Shown here: positions 1 through 8,639 of the stretch, piece after piece | Layout: every line of letters starts with the position of its first letter | How positions within the stretch are numbered: the stretch's first letter is position 1 | Assembly (NCBI RefSeq): GCF_014334135.1 | Contig: NZ_CP060497.1 | Span: forward strand, 4,526,001 to 4,590,000 | From: Olivibacter sp. SDN3 | Lineage (GTDB): Bacteria > Bacteroidota > Bacteroidia > Sphingobacteriales > Sphingobacteriaceae | Length of the DNA: 64,000 nucleotides | Direction: 5' to 3' | Translations under genes and position numbers: made by a program | Notes under the pieces: generated by a model | Told to the model about the DNA's origin: nothing | Database searches by the model: none | What the model saw: only the letters and a program-made list of their open reading frames with translations

Positions 1-139
1 GGTAGGAATTTGAGGCTGTTTAGGTTGATTATCCTTTTCTGCATTCAAATCATGCTGGCAGGGGCGTTCTTTCAATTGCTTCAATCGCCTCAAATCTTCC
101 AATAAGCGGCGTGTGTCACATACCAGCAAATTCACAAAA
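1..139 (-). pseudogene. Tail fragment of an unidentified gene, cut by IS1182
   Basis: Read on the minus strand this stretch stays open and encodes a basic, leucine-rich, helical segment beginning near LLEDLRRLKQLKERP and turning polar and proline-rich. It runs off the left edge of the window and is cut at base 139/140 by the IS1182 element. The plus-strand bases 24-105 align without gaps to 5341-5422 with roughly 18 mismatches in 82 bases by eye, so the two stretches are diverged copies of the same gene tail. The family is not recognised. A mobile-element accessory protein is possible because of the setting, but nothing in the sequence proves it. Confidence 0.45.
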
Positions 140-170
140 GGAGCTGTCTAAAAAGCCCTATTAATAGAAG

Positions 171-199
171 ATCCCCGATACTGAAAAAGTGTCGGGGAT
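171..199 (+). terminator. Hairpin ahead of the IS1182 transposase
   Basis: TCCCCGATACT and AGTGTCGGGGA pair around a short A-rich loop and are followed by a T-rich run. It lies between the element end and the transposase start, where such hairpins stop outside transcripts from reading into the transposase. The same hairpin is present in copy 2 at 51544-51572. Confidence 0.7.
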
Positions 200-696
200 T
201 TTTATTTTTTGTCCTAAAAAACAGTTATTTTTAGGTGCACCCAAACAATATGGCAAACATACTATTCAAAGCATTACCGTCCAACAGTCCGAGCCTGTTT
301 CCGGAAGATATTTTTGCAAAGATCCCAGAGAACCACCCGGTACGTCTGGTAAATGCAGTGGTTGACAGACTGAACATCGACCACATCATAGGACAGTACA
401 AAGGTGGCGGCACGAGCAGTTTCCATCCGCGTATGATGATCAAAGTGCTGTTCTATGCCTATCTGGGCAACATCTATTCGTGCCGCAGGATAGAAAAGGC
501 CTTACAGGAGAATATCTATTTCATGTGGCTTTCGGGCCACAGTGCACCGGATTACCGAACGATCAACCACTTCCGTGGCAAAAGACTTAAAGGGCATATC
601 CATTCCCTTTTTGCCGATGTTGTCCGTTTGCTTGCCGAACTGGGCTATGTAAGCCTAAAGGTCCAGTGGAATTGCAACTTAAAATAGGAGACTTTT

Positions 697-1527
697 TTAT
701 GCTGCCATTTTCTCTTTTTCCAATAGCATCTCTTCGATCTGCTTAGGGGTTTTATATCCCAGGGCAGAATGTGTTCTTTTGGTATTATAAAAACCTTCAA
801 TATATCCAAAGATCTCCAATTTAGCCGATTGCTGATCGATGAATTTTCTATGGTAGATCATTTCAGCCTTTAGTGTCTTGAAAAAGCTCTCAGCTACTGC
901 ATTGTCCCAGCAATTGGCCTTCCTACTCATGCTTTGAAGTATCTTGTTTTTTACAATTACCCTCCTGAATTCATCGCAGGCATATTGGATCCCTCTATCC
1001 GAATGGAAGATAAGACCATCTTTGATACCTCGGTTTCTAATAGCCATTTTGATGGCTTGTACAGAAGTGTTTTTAGTCGTCATATCGGTGCTTAAAGACC
1101 ATCCAATGACTTTTCTGTCCGCCAGATCGATAACCGTTGTTAGATAAAGCCACCCTTTGCCGGTATGGATGTAAGTAATGTCGCTAACCCATTTTTGCGA
1201 TAGGGAATCCGCTGAAAAATCTCTTTGGAGGAGATTTTCAGCTATCCTATAACTATGGCTCGAATCTGTGGTCACCCTATATTTTTTCTTAACCTTACTT
1301 CGTATCCCATGTTTCTTCATCAATCTTGCTACGTAGCTTCTTGATACCATTTCACCTTTTTTGTGCAGCTCTGCGGTTATCCGTGGGCTGCCATAGATAT
1401 ACTTACTGTCACTGTGTACCTGCTGTATTTTATCCACAAGTGCTTTACTGCGTTGTTCCCTGGGGGATTCGGGCCAAACCAGCCAACGGTAAAAACAACT
1501 GCTGCTAACGTTCAATACTTCGCACAT
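697..1527 (-). CDS. IS3-family OrfB, DDE integrase
   Basis: This is the catalytic half of the transposase. The rve-type DDE domain shows WVSDITYIHTGKGWLYL (first Asp), IFHSDRGIQYA (second Asp) and NAVAESFFKTLKAE (Glu). The first ATG in the frame is at 1527, but the frame is open further upstream and reads RFIKENREVYSVEKMCEVL, a normal IS3 OrfB beginning, so the real product is the OrfAB fusion made by frameshifting at 1608-1614. The gene appears intact, with no internal stops. Confidence 0.93.
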   Translation of the reverse strand: MCEVLNVSSSCFYRWLVWPESPREQRSKALVDKIQQVHSDSKYIYGSPRITAELHKKGEMVSRSYVARLMKKHGIRSKVKKKYRVTTDSSHSYRIAENLLQRDFSADSLSQKWVSDITYIHTGKGWLYLTTVIDLADRKVIGWSLSTDMTTKNTSVQAIKMAIRNRGIKDGLIFHSDRGIQYACDEFRRVIVKNKILQSMSRKANCWDNAVAESFFKTLKAEMIYHRKFIDQQSAKLEIFGYIEGFYNTKRTHSALGYKTPKQIEEMLLEKEKMAA

Positions 1528-1559
1528 CTTCTCTACGGAATATACTTCTCGGTTCTCCT

Positions 1560-1859
1560 TTATGAACCGGTATATGGACCGTCTCCCCTGGAGAAGATGG
1601 CTATGGCCTTTTTTAAGATATCGCGTTCTAATTCTGTATCTCTTAATTTCTTGCGTAAAATCCTTAACTCCTGCTCCTCCGGACTGATCTTGGGATTGTC
1701 AGGTAAAACCTTATTCCCATTATAACGTGGATTTCTACGCCATTTACTCAGTAAACTGGGGTCTATGTCTAATTCCTTAGCTACATCGGCTACAGATCCC
1801 TTAACAACGCTCAAATCGACCGCCATTATCTTAAACGAATCATCAAATTTTCTATGCAT
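1560..1859 (-). CDS. IS3-family OrfA, helix-turn-helix protein
   Basis: This 99-residue protein begins MHRKFDDSFKIMAVDL and has the helix-turn-helix found in OrfA of the IS3 family (VADVAKELDIDPSLLSKWRR, about residues 22-42). A leucine-zipper-like helix follows (EEQELRILRKKLRDTELERDILKKA, about 61-86). It binds the element ends and is the N-terminal part of the OrfAB transposase. In frame 0 it ends with a short tail after the slippery site. Confidence 0.92.
   Translation of the reverse strand: MHRKFDDSFKIMAVDLSVVKGSVADVAKELDIDPSLLSKWRRNPRYNGNKVLPDNPKISPEEQELRILRKKLRDTELERDILKKAIAIFSRGDGPYTGS
1608..1614 (-). other. Programmed -1 frameshift site of the IS3 element
   Basis: On the minus strand the codons read TTA AAA AAG, containing the classic slippery heptamer A AAA AAG. 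Slipping back one base leads straight into the upstream part of the orfB frame. This is the standard arrangement for OrfAB production in the IS3 family. Actual slippage is inferred from sequence. Confidence 0.85.
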
Positions 1860-3364
1860 TTCTACAAATTTAAAATTACTGTCTAAATCTGTCTCGCTTT
1901 AAAGGTAGCAACTCCACCAGTACATAGACGGTACAAAGATTGAATCGGCGGCAGGCCGTTACACTTTTGTATGGAAAGGTTCGGTGGAAAAGAACAAAGC
2001 AAAACTGGAAAATAAAATACAGTCGGTCCTCTCGGACATTGAATCACAGATAAAACAGGACCAATCGGAACTGGGCAGGGATGAAACACCCAAACCTATT
2101 AAGAGCAATGAGCTCAGGGACAGACTTTCTTTACTGAACGAAAAGCTCAAAGCAACAGCAAAACCTACCCAAAAACAGCTTAAAAAGCTGCGGGAAGAAC
2201 ATCTTCCAAGGCTGGAAAAGTACGAAAAGCAATTGGCTACACTGGGGGAAAGGAACAGTTACAGCAAAACCGATGAAGATGCCACCTTCATGCGGCTGAA
2301 AGATGACCACATGCAGAACGGGCAGCTCAAACCGGCCTACAACACGCAGATCAGTACGGAAGAACAGTTCATCACCCACTACAGTATCCACCAGACAAGC
2401 ACCGATACCACCACATTGGAAGACCATCTTGATAGCTTCGAAGATCAATATAACAGGCAGAGCGATGTGGTGGTGGCCGATGCCGGTTACGGAAGTGAAG
2501 AGAACTATGAAATGCTGGAATCAAAGAACATAGAAGGTTACGTGAAATATAATTACTTCCACAAAGAGCAGAAACGCAACCAGAGGAACAATCCTTTTCT
2601 ATTACAGAACCTGTATTATCATAAAGAGCAGGACTTCTATGTGTGCCCGATGGGACAGAAGATGGAGTTTGCCGGTAAGGGAATACGCAAAAGCACCAAT
2701 GGATATAGTTCCCGGGTGAGCTATTACAGGGCCGAACGCTGTGAAGGCTGCCCGCTTCGGGGGCAGTGCCATAAAGCGCAGGGAAACAGGATCATCGAAG
2801 TCAACCACCGGTTGAACGAACTGAAGACCAGGGCACGCGAACGTCTAACATCGGAAACAGGAAAGTACCACCGGAGTAAACGCCCCATAGAAGTGGAGGC
2901 GGTCTTCGGACAGATGAAAAGCAACAACAGATTCAACAGGTTAACCATGAGGGGGCTTGAAAAGGTCGATATTGAGTTCGCCCTGATGTGTATAGGGCAT
3001 AACCTGAGAAAATGGTCGAAAAAGCTCCTGAAAACAACTTCGTCAGGCCCAAACAACGAACCTAAATACAATAATCCCCTTATTTATGACCCCAAATGGA
3101 TAAACTACTGCTATCAACCATTGGTCGCAGAGTAACATCCTAAAACCGATAGACTCTACAGGTAGATACAAAACGAAAGAAGGCGCCCTTTTTAGACGCC
3201 TTCTTTATTGTTTATGAGAACAGAAGGGGTTTCCCTGTTGGATTTGAACCATCCTTAAAACCGCTATAGAGCTACATTTCATTTGTTAATTGATGACTCG
3301 GTATACTGAAACCGTTTGATCTGTCATTTTTATTGAAATTTAGTTACGTCTTAATTAATTTGTC

Positions 3365-3739
3365 TCAGCCATTAGCTTGGATTTTGTTGTTATAGCTATA
3401 AGAAATGGCAAGAATACCCAACACCACCAATGGCAACAGCATAAACCCGATGTTTTGATCTACATATGCATGGCTGATGAATGCATAGATTAAACTAAAG
3501 GTGAGCCCTGCATAGGCCCATTCCTTTAACTTGCCTGGTATTGTTGGAATAGATATCGCTAATACGCCGAGTACTTTGCAGATGATAAGCGTATAGGCAA
3601 AGTAATCGGGATAACCCAAAGGTTTTGTACCGACGGTCGCTTGCTGCGGTGCAAGCAGCAGGGTACCAAGTGGCATGACACCTTCCCAAAGGATGATGAT
3701 GGTAGTTGCCACCCAAAAGATTATTTTATTCTTCTTCAT
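3365..3739 (-). CDS. DoxX-like small membrane protein
   Basis: This small, very hydrophobic protein (124 residues from the chosen start MKKNKIIFW) has about four membrane segments and the layout of the DoxX-like family (IPTIPGKLKEWAYAGLTFSLIYAFISH). An open frame extends upstream to 3790, but that start lies inside the preceding SRPBCC gene, while the ATG at 3739 fits a 19-bp gap. DoxX-like proteins of this type commonly travel with SRPBCC/AHSA1 proteins. The exact function is unknown. Neighbours suggest a small stress or detoxification cassette controlled by the divergent GlxA-type regulator. Confidence 0.75.
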   Translation of the reverse strand: MKKNKIIFWVATTIIILWEGVMPLGTLLLAPQQATVGTKPLGYPDYFAYTLIICKVLGVLAISIPTIPGKLKEWAYAGLTFSLIYAFISHAYVDQNIGFMLLPLVVLGILAISYSYNNKIQANG

Positions 3740-3758
3740 CTTAATAACGATTAATGGT

Positions 3759-4184
3759 TTATAAATTAGTTGATTCAACATAATTAACAAAGTTGTTCAA
3801 GATAGCTTGCCATCCCTGTTTCTGAAATTCAGGGTCATTTTCTGTTTCAGCATCAAATGTCGTTACTATGTTGGTTTTTCCATTTTTTATGGTAAACAAG
3901 GTAGTAGCCTTTCTCCCATCAAGCATGGTGTAGGTAATTTCCTTATGAAGTTCTACCTTATCATAAATGCCTTCGAAGTCAAAACCGAAGCTGCCATCTT
4001 TTGCTTCCATTCTATTCTTAAACTTACCTCCTACACGCAGGTCGTTTTCGCTGCTTGGGGTATGCCAACTTGGGTCAGGAGTATTCCATTGCATAATGTC
4101 ACTTGGTGTATTCCAAGCATTCCAAACTTTTGCTACGGGAGCATTTACTGTTGCTTCTACCGTAATTCTTGTTACTTGTGCCAT
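3759..4184 (-). CDS. SRPBCC (AHSA1-like) domain protein
   Basis: The 141-residue protein is a single START-like, ligand-binding domain of the AHSA1 (activator of Hsp90 ATPase homologue 1) type. Typical elements are TVNAPVAKVWNAWNTPSDIMQWN near the N terminus, VGGKFKNRMEAKDGSFGFDFEGIYDKVE in the middle and a C-terminal helix (FQKQGWQAILNNFVNYVES). There is no signal peptide, so it should be cytoplasmic. It is followed by the DoxX-like gene on the same strand and divergent from the GlxA-type regulator. The ligand is not known. Confidence 0.85.
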   Translation of the reverse strand: MAQVTRITVEATVNAPVAKVWNAWNTPSDIMQWNTPDPSWHTPSSENDLRVGGKFKNRMEAKDGSFGFDFEGIYDKVELHKEITYTMLDGRKATTLFTIKNGKTNIVTTFDAETENDPEFQKQGWQAILNNFVNYVESTNL

Positions 4185-4326
4185 TATTAGTTAATTTTTG
4201 TTCATTAAATTTTACAATTCAAAATTACAATGGAATATAAAACCGTGGCTGTTATGAAAACGACAACTTTAGGGGTGAATTATGACAAAACTATTTTTTA
4301 TCTTGCGGTTTAACACATTCGTTGTT

Positions 4327-5304
4327 ATGCAGATTTCTGTCTTTGTACCAGAGTATGGGGTAATTGAAGCCGTTACACCGCCATTCAGAACCTTTCATAC
4401 CGCCAATGAGTTTTTAACCACATTTGGCAAAAAGCCCATGTTCAAAGTTGAATATGTGGGCTTAAATGAATATGTACCTGCTAACAATGGCGAATACATG
4501 ATAAAAACCGATAGGTTACTCAAGGATGTGACCGAAACGGACCTACTGATTATACCACCTGCATTTGGCGATACCGCCAAAGGGGTTCAGGCCAATGCAG
4601 AAGCGATACCTTACTTTAAAAAGCTGCACGAGAAAGGTTCAAGTATTGCCAGTTTGTGCATCGGCGCTTTTCTTTTAGCCGAAACGGGTTTACTCAATGG
4701 TAAGAAATGCTCGACACATTGGGCTCATATCAACGAATTTAGGGAAAGATACCCCGATGTAGAAGTGGAAGATGGGGCTATAATCACCGAACACGATAAT
4801 ATTTACAGCAGTGGTGGGGCAAGCAGTTTATGGAATTTAATATTATACCTGGTTGAAAAGTTTGCGGATAGAGAAACAGCAATCATGATTTCAAAATATT
4901 TTGCATTAGATATCGGGAGAGATAGTCAATCTCAATTCGCGATATTCAAAGGTCAACGGAATCATGGTGACAATGATATTCAAGAAGTACAGGATTACAT
5001 TGAAAAGCATTATCACAATAAAATATCCATAGCAACTTTAGCGAATTTAATTCATATAGGCCGTAGAACTTTTGAACGGAAATTTAAAGAGGCTACCAAC
5101 AATACACCCATAGAATATATACAACGGGTAAGAATAGAAGCCGCAAAAAAATTCTTTGAAGCATCAAGAAAGAATATAACTGAAATCATGTTCGATGTGG
5201 GTTATACGGACACGAAAGCATTTAGGGATATCTTTAAAAAGATTACAGGGCTTACGCCAATAGAGTACAGGAATAAGTTTGCAAGGGTGGCAAATGAGGT
5301 GTGA
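4327..5304 (+). CDS. GlxA-family transcriptional regulator (DJ-1/PfpI plus AraC)
   Basis: The N-terminal half (about residues 1-190) is a DJ-1/PfpI-like domain with the nucleophile-elbow cysteine in SLCIGAFLLAETG. The C-terminal 100 residues form an AraC-type double helix-turn-helix (IATLANLIHIGRRTFERKF, then ITEIMFDVGYTDTKAFRDIF). The start at 4327 (MQISVFVPEYG) is preferred because the domain begins there; the longer frame from 4282 adds an unrelated tail. It is divergent from the SRPBCC/DoxX pair and is the likely regulator of that pair. The inducer is unknown. Confidence 0.88.
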   Translation: MQISVFVPEYGVIEAVTPPFRTFHTANEFLTTFGKKPMFKVEYVGLNEYVPANNGEYMIKTDRLLKDVTETDLLIIPPAFGDTAKGVQANAEAIPYFKKLHEKGSSIASLCIGAFLLAETGLLNGKKCSTHWAHINEFRERYPDVEVEDGAIITEHDNIYSSGGASSLWNLILYLVEKFADRETAIMISKYFALDIGRDSQSQFAIFKGQRNHGDNDIQEVQDYIEKHYHNKISIATLANLIHIGRRTFERKFKEATNNTPIEYIQRVRIEAAKKFFEASRKNITEIMFDVGYTDTKAFRDIFKKITGLTPIEYRNKFARVANEV

Positions 5305-5340
5305 TCGTTACCGCCTGAGAAAATAGGCTTTATAAACCAG

Positions 5341-5475
5341 GTCGATTAACGTTGTCCGTATCTAAATTATGTTGATTGGGGCTGTCTTTCAATTGGTTCA
5401 ATCGCCTCAAGCCTTCCAATAAAGAGTTCGAACTTGCTCTTGGCATTTTTCCTCGTCTCACAGATCATGTACTTT
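5341..5475 (-). pseudogene. Second tail fragment of the gene seen at 1-139
   Basis: On the minus strand this reads SLLEGLRRLNQLKDSPNQHN, clearly matching LLEDLRRLKQLKERPCQHD in 1-139. The stretch has no start codon or usable gene around it and ends 30 bp from the pntB stop. It is a diverged leftover, not a recent copy: 82 aligned bases carry roughly 18 mismatches. The family is not recognised. Confidence 0.45.
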
Positions 5476-5504
5476 TTTATCAGTACAATTTTACCCATGC
5501 TTTA

Positions 5505-6896
5505 TCACATCTCTTTTAGTTCGTTGATCACCGCTGTGATGGAAGATTTAGCATCTCCAAAGAGCATCAGGCAATTGGGGTATCCAAAGAGTTCATTTTC
5601 AATACCCGCATATCCTGCATTCATACTCCGCTTGCAGACAATTACCGTTTGTGCATTTTCTACATTCAATACCGGCATGCCAAAAATAGGGCTTTCTGAA
5701 TTAGTTTTTGCAGCAGGGTTTACCACATCATTCGCTCCGATGATCAGTGCAATGTCCGTGGTAGCAAACTCATCATTTATATGATCCATTTCAATGAGTT
5801 TGTCATAGGGGATATTAGCTTCGGCCAATAAGACATTCATGTGGCCGGGCATGCGACCGGCTACTGGATGGATGGCAAACTTCACCGAAATATTTCTTTT
5901 TTCAAGTAGTTCTGAGAGTTCACGAACTGCATGCTGGGCCTGTGCCACAGCCATGCCGTATCCCGGTACAATGATAACTGAGGAAACCGAATCAAAAAGC
6001 ATAGCGCTTTCTTCTACACCGACTTCTTTCACCACGATGTCTTCTCCCCCATTATCTCCCGATCCAGTTGTTTGTCCAAAACCTCCAAGCACTACATTAA
6101 CTAGTGAGCGGTTCATCGCTTTACACATGATTTGCGTGAGGATAAGCCCCGCTGTACCAACTATAGCACCAGTAATAATGAGTGCCTTATTATTCAAGAC
6201 AAATCCGGTAGCCGCTGCTGCAATACCCGTATATGAATTGAGTAGGGCAATCACTACTGGCATATCTGCACCTCCGATAGGGATGACTGCGAGCACACCT
6301 AAAACTAATGCAGTGGTCAAGATACTGATGACCCATATTTGGGCTGATGGATTAATAATTAGCAATATCGAAAAGACAATCGCTGCAATTAACAGCATCA
6401 AATTGATATAATGCTGGCCAGAAAAAACGATGGCCTTGCCGCTCATGATCCCCTTCAACTTGCTAAATGCCACCATGGATCCGGTAAATGTGACAGCGCC
6501 GATAAGGATACTAAGTGTAATGCTAATACCGATAACCGTATTGATTCCGATACCTGTTTCCTGTGTCATTCGCCAATATTCGGATGTGGACACAAGTGCA
6601 GAAGCAAGACCTCCAAAGCCGTTGAGCAATGCGATCATTTCGGGCATTGAGGTCATTTCTACTTTTCGGGCGGCATATACGCCAATGGCGGAAGCAACCA
6701 GTATAGTGACAAATATTTCTGAAAAACGCAATATTTGGGTATCTAGTAAGGTGGCCAATATCGCAATAAGCATGGCTGTAGCAGATAGCGTATTTCCTCT
6801 TCTGGCTGTAGGTGTTTTACCAAGCATTTTGATACCTACGATAAAAAGGACCGCAGCTATTAAGTATGCAGTCCGTATGAGTAGCGTGTTGTCCAT
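5505..6896 (-). CDS. pntB: NAD(P) transhydrogenase subunit beta
   Basis: PntB is the NADP(H)-binding subunit of the proton-translocating transhydrogenase, which moves hydride between NADH and NADP+ at the cost of proton entry. The first 270 or so residues hold about nine membrane helices, and the C-terminal 180 residues form domain III with the nucleotide loop VIIVPGYGMAVAQAQHAV and the conserved LIIGANDVVNPAA and MPVLNVENAQTV segments. The length of 463 residues is normal. It is the last gene of a three-gene set, 68 bp behind pntAB. Confidence 0.97.
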   Translation of the reverse strand: MDNTLLIRTAYLIAAVLFIVGIKMLGKTPTARRGNTLSATAMLIAILATLLDTQILRFSEIFVTILVASAIGVYAARKVEMTSMPEMIALLNGFGGLASALVSTSEYWRMTQETGIGINTVIGISITLSILIGAVTFTGSMVAFSKLKGIMSGKAIVFSGQHYINLMLLIAAIVFSILLIINPSAQIWVISILTTALVLGVLAVIPIGGADMPVVIALLNSYTGIAAAATGFVLNNKALIITGAIVGTAGLILTQIMCKAMNRSLVNVVLGGFGQTTGSGDNGGEDIVVKEVGVEESAMLFDSVSSVIIVPGYGMAVAQAQHAVRELSELLEKRNISVKFAIHPVAGRMPGHMNVLLAEANIPYDKLIEMDHINDEFATTDIALIIGANDVVNPAAKTNSESPIFGMPVLNVENAQTVIVCKRSMNAGYAGIENELFGYPNCLMLFGDAKSSITAVINELKEM

Positions 6897-6964
6897 TTCT
6901 CTCCTAATTACGTCCTTGAAAGGGTAAGTTTACTTTTTTTCTGCTGCATTTAACATCTTGGTTT

Positions 6965-7252
6965 TTACTTTTTCTTTTTAAACATTTGCAACATGCGATC
7001 GGTAACCACATACCCACTCACTACATTAAGTGTGGCGAGGAATAATGCCGTAAGACCTAATATTTTACTTGTCGGCCAACCCAAAGATCCGGAAGACAGT
7101 AAAGCACCTACGATGGTGATACCAGCTATGGCGTTTGTTGCAGACAATAAAGGCGTATGCAGTGTAGGTGGTACTTTTGAGATCAATTCAAAACCGATAA
7201 ACCCGGCCAGAACTAAGATGTATAACAAGATCAAGAGGGTGTCTGCTGTCAT
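6965..7252 (-). CDS. pntAB: NAD(P) transhydrogenase subunit alpha, membrane part
   Basis: This 95-residue protein is the C-terminal membrane domain of the alpha subunit, encoded separately as in Rhodospirillum-type transhydrogenases. It has three to four hydrophobic helices and the conserved ISKVPPTLHTPLLSATNAI segment that contributes to the proton channel. Its start overlaps the pntAA stop by 4 bp (ATGA at 7249-7252), which points to translational coupling and equal amounts of both parts. Confidence 0.95.
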   Translation of the reverse strand: MTADTLLILLYILVLAGFIGFELISKVPPTLHTPLLSATNAIAGITIVGALLSSGSLGWPTSKILGLTALFLATLNVVSGYVVTDRMLQMFKKKK

Positions 7253-8382
7253 GATTTTTTTTCTAATATTTCTTTAGTAAATTGATGAATTAACTTTCCT
7301 TCGTGAGTGATCAACGAACCTTTGGTAATGTCTTCTTCCAATTCCAATTTGAAACCTTCTTTATCGGCCAAGTGCAATAATAGGGTGCTGATATTGCGAG
7401 CATACAGTCCGCTGGCATTTACTGGAAGCAGAGCAGGCAGATTTGTTTCTCCGATAATGCTTACACCGTACTTTACGACTGTTTTTCCGGCTTCACTAAG
7501 CGCGCAGTTGCCACCAGACTCCACGGCCATATCAACGATGACTGAACCTGGTTTCATGGTTTGTATCATTTTTTCGGTAACCAGCACAGGTGCTTTTTTT
7601 CCTATCACCAATGCAGTTGTAATAATCAAGTCGGCGTCAGCGACATGCATGGCAACTAAATCTTGTTGCTTCTGGAGATATTCGGCAGAAACTTCACGTG
7701 CGTAACCACCCGCAATTTGAACTCCTTCACCTTCTACTTGCAAGAAACGTCCACCCAAAGATTCTACCTGTTCCTTTGTTTCGGGGCGTACATCCGTCAC
7801 TTCTACGACTGCTCCGAGCCGTTTGGCGGTAGCGATGGCCTGCAGCCCGGCAACTCCAGCTCCGAAGATAAGCACTTTAGCAGGGGTGATAGTACCAGCG
7901 GCCGTCATCATCAGCGGAAATATTTTGCCCAGGGCATTTGCCCCTAGAATCACTGCTTTATAGCCCGCTAGATTGGCCTGCGAACTCAGCGCATCCATTT
8001 TCTGTGCCCTGGATATCCGTGGCACAGCATCGATCGCAAAGGCAGAAATACGTTTTTTGTTCAGAAGTGCTACTAAATCGGGGATCGTGTAAGCGTATAG
8101 TAAGGATATCGTAGTGCTCCCATAGGGCAATAATTCCAACTCTGCTGGAGTAGGAGCATTTACCTTTAATAGGACTTGTGTTTGCTGCAATAAAATGGAT
8201 TTATCTGAAATAATTTCTGCTCCGGCCTTTTGATAGAGTTCATCACTGAATCCTGATAATAACCCGGCACCACTTTCAATAAAACACGAAAAACCTGCTT
8301 TAATTAGTGGTTTGATAGCTTCTGGCGTAATCGCCACCCGACTTTCAGGTACTTTGGTTTCTTTGACTACGGCTAGTTTCAA
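7249..8382 (-). CDS. pntAA: NAD(P) transhydrogenase subunit alpha, NAD-binding part
   Basis: This soluble domain I binds NAD(H). It resembles alanine dehydrogenase: N-terminal MKLAVVKETKVPESRVAITPE, then the Rossmann loop VLIFGAGVAGLQAIATAKRLGA near residues 168-189 and the PGSVIVDMAVESGGNCA segment. At 377 residues it is full length for the split form. The start codon is TTG at 8382-8380, chosen because the conserved N terminus begins exactly there. It heads the pntAA-pntAB-pntB operon. A small inverted repeat, ATAACT/AGTTAT, lies about 20-35 bp upstream. Confidence 0.96.
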   Translation of the reverse strand: MKLAVVKETKVPESRVAITPEAIKPLIKAGFSCFIESGAGLLSGFSDELYQKAGAEIISDKSILLQQTQVLLKVNAPTPAELELLPYGSTTISLLYAYTIPDLVALLNKKRISAFAIDAVPRISRAQKMDALSSQANLAGYKAVILGANALGKIFPLMMTAAGTITPAKVLIFGAGVAGLQAIATAKRLGAVVEVTDVRPETKEQVESLGGRFLQVEGEGVQIAGGYAREVSAEYLQKQQDLVAMHVADADLIITTALVIGKKAPVLVTEKMIQTMKPGSVIVDMAVESGGNCALSEAGKTVVKYGVSIIGETNLPALLPVNASGLYARNISTLLLHLADKEGFKLELEEDITKGSLITHEGKLIHQFTKEILEKKS

Positions 8383-8639
8383 ATTCGATAAATTTAAGTT
8401 ATAACTGTTAGTTATGACGTCATCGGCAATTTGACGTTTCTTATGAAGAACTAAAATGTTATTTTCTTTTCAAAGAACAAAGGATTTCATTCATTTATAA
8501 TGAAAATTACCTAAAAAATTTACATTAATGGGGTTGTTTTAGAATTAACCGTAGATTACTTATTTTTATTTTAATATTAGACAAAGCGAACAATACCAAT
8601 AACGGGATGACCGTTTTATGTTAAAAATTGCTTATAAAA

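Larger units (their letters stand above)
667..1916 (-). mobile_element. IS3-family element (IS150-like) inside IS1182 copy 1
   Basis: The element is 1250 bp long. Its ends are imperfect inverted repeats, TGGAATTGCAACTTAAAA at one end and TGGAGTTGCTACCTTTAAA as the reverse complement of the other. It is flanked by a 4-bp direct repeat CCAG at 663-666 and 1917-1920, and joining the outer flanks restores the exact sequence of the intact IS1182 copy. It carries overlapping orfA and orfB with a slippery heptamer, all the parts an active IS3-family element needs. Confidence 0.95.
235..3135 (+). pseudogene. IS1182-family transposase, interrupted
   Basis: This is the same transposase as the intact 547-residue copy at 49865-51508, but its reading frame is broken at base 666 by the IS3 insertion. 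The first 143 or so codons lie at 235-666 and the rest resumes at 1917-3135. The N-terminal part has the DUF772-like segment and the C-terminal part has the CxxC-containing DDE domain (ERCEGCPLRGQC). The element cannot make a full transposase from this copy, although the intact copy could act on its ends. The open frame begins with GTG at 235; the ATG at 250 (MANILF) is an equally good start. Confidence 0.92.
140..3203 (+). mobile_element. IS1182-family element, copy 1, split by an IS3 element
   Basis: Both ends match the intact second copy (49792-51603) and the flanks stop matching at exactly these bases. The ends are imperfect inverted repeats that share GTCTAAAAAG. Removing the inserted 1250-bp IS3 element and its 4-bp duplication leaves 1810 bp, against 1812 bp in copy 2. 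Visible differences between the copies are one codon (His against Tyr in the GQC(H/Y)KAQ segment) and a 2-bp deletion just before the stop codon. No convincing target duplication flanks this copy. Confidence 0.9.

Noticed and set aside
1363-1725. 120-codon plus-strand frame inside the IS3 element
   Set aside because: It is antisense to orfA/orfB, which have full family motifs on the minus strand.
3213-3255. tRNA-like GGATTTGAACC stretch behind IS1182 copy 1
   Set aside because: Only a T-arm-like piece can be drawn and its stem pairs poorly; no acceptor, D or anticodon arm is present.
5839-6927. Long plus-strand frames opposite pntB
   Set aside because: They are shadows of pntB, which is full length with all expected motifs.
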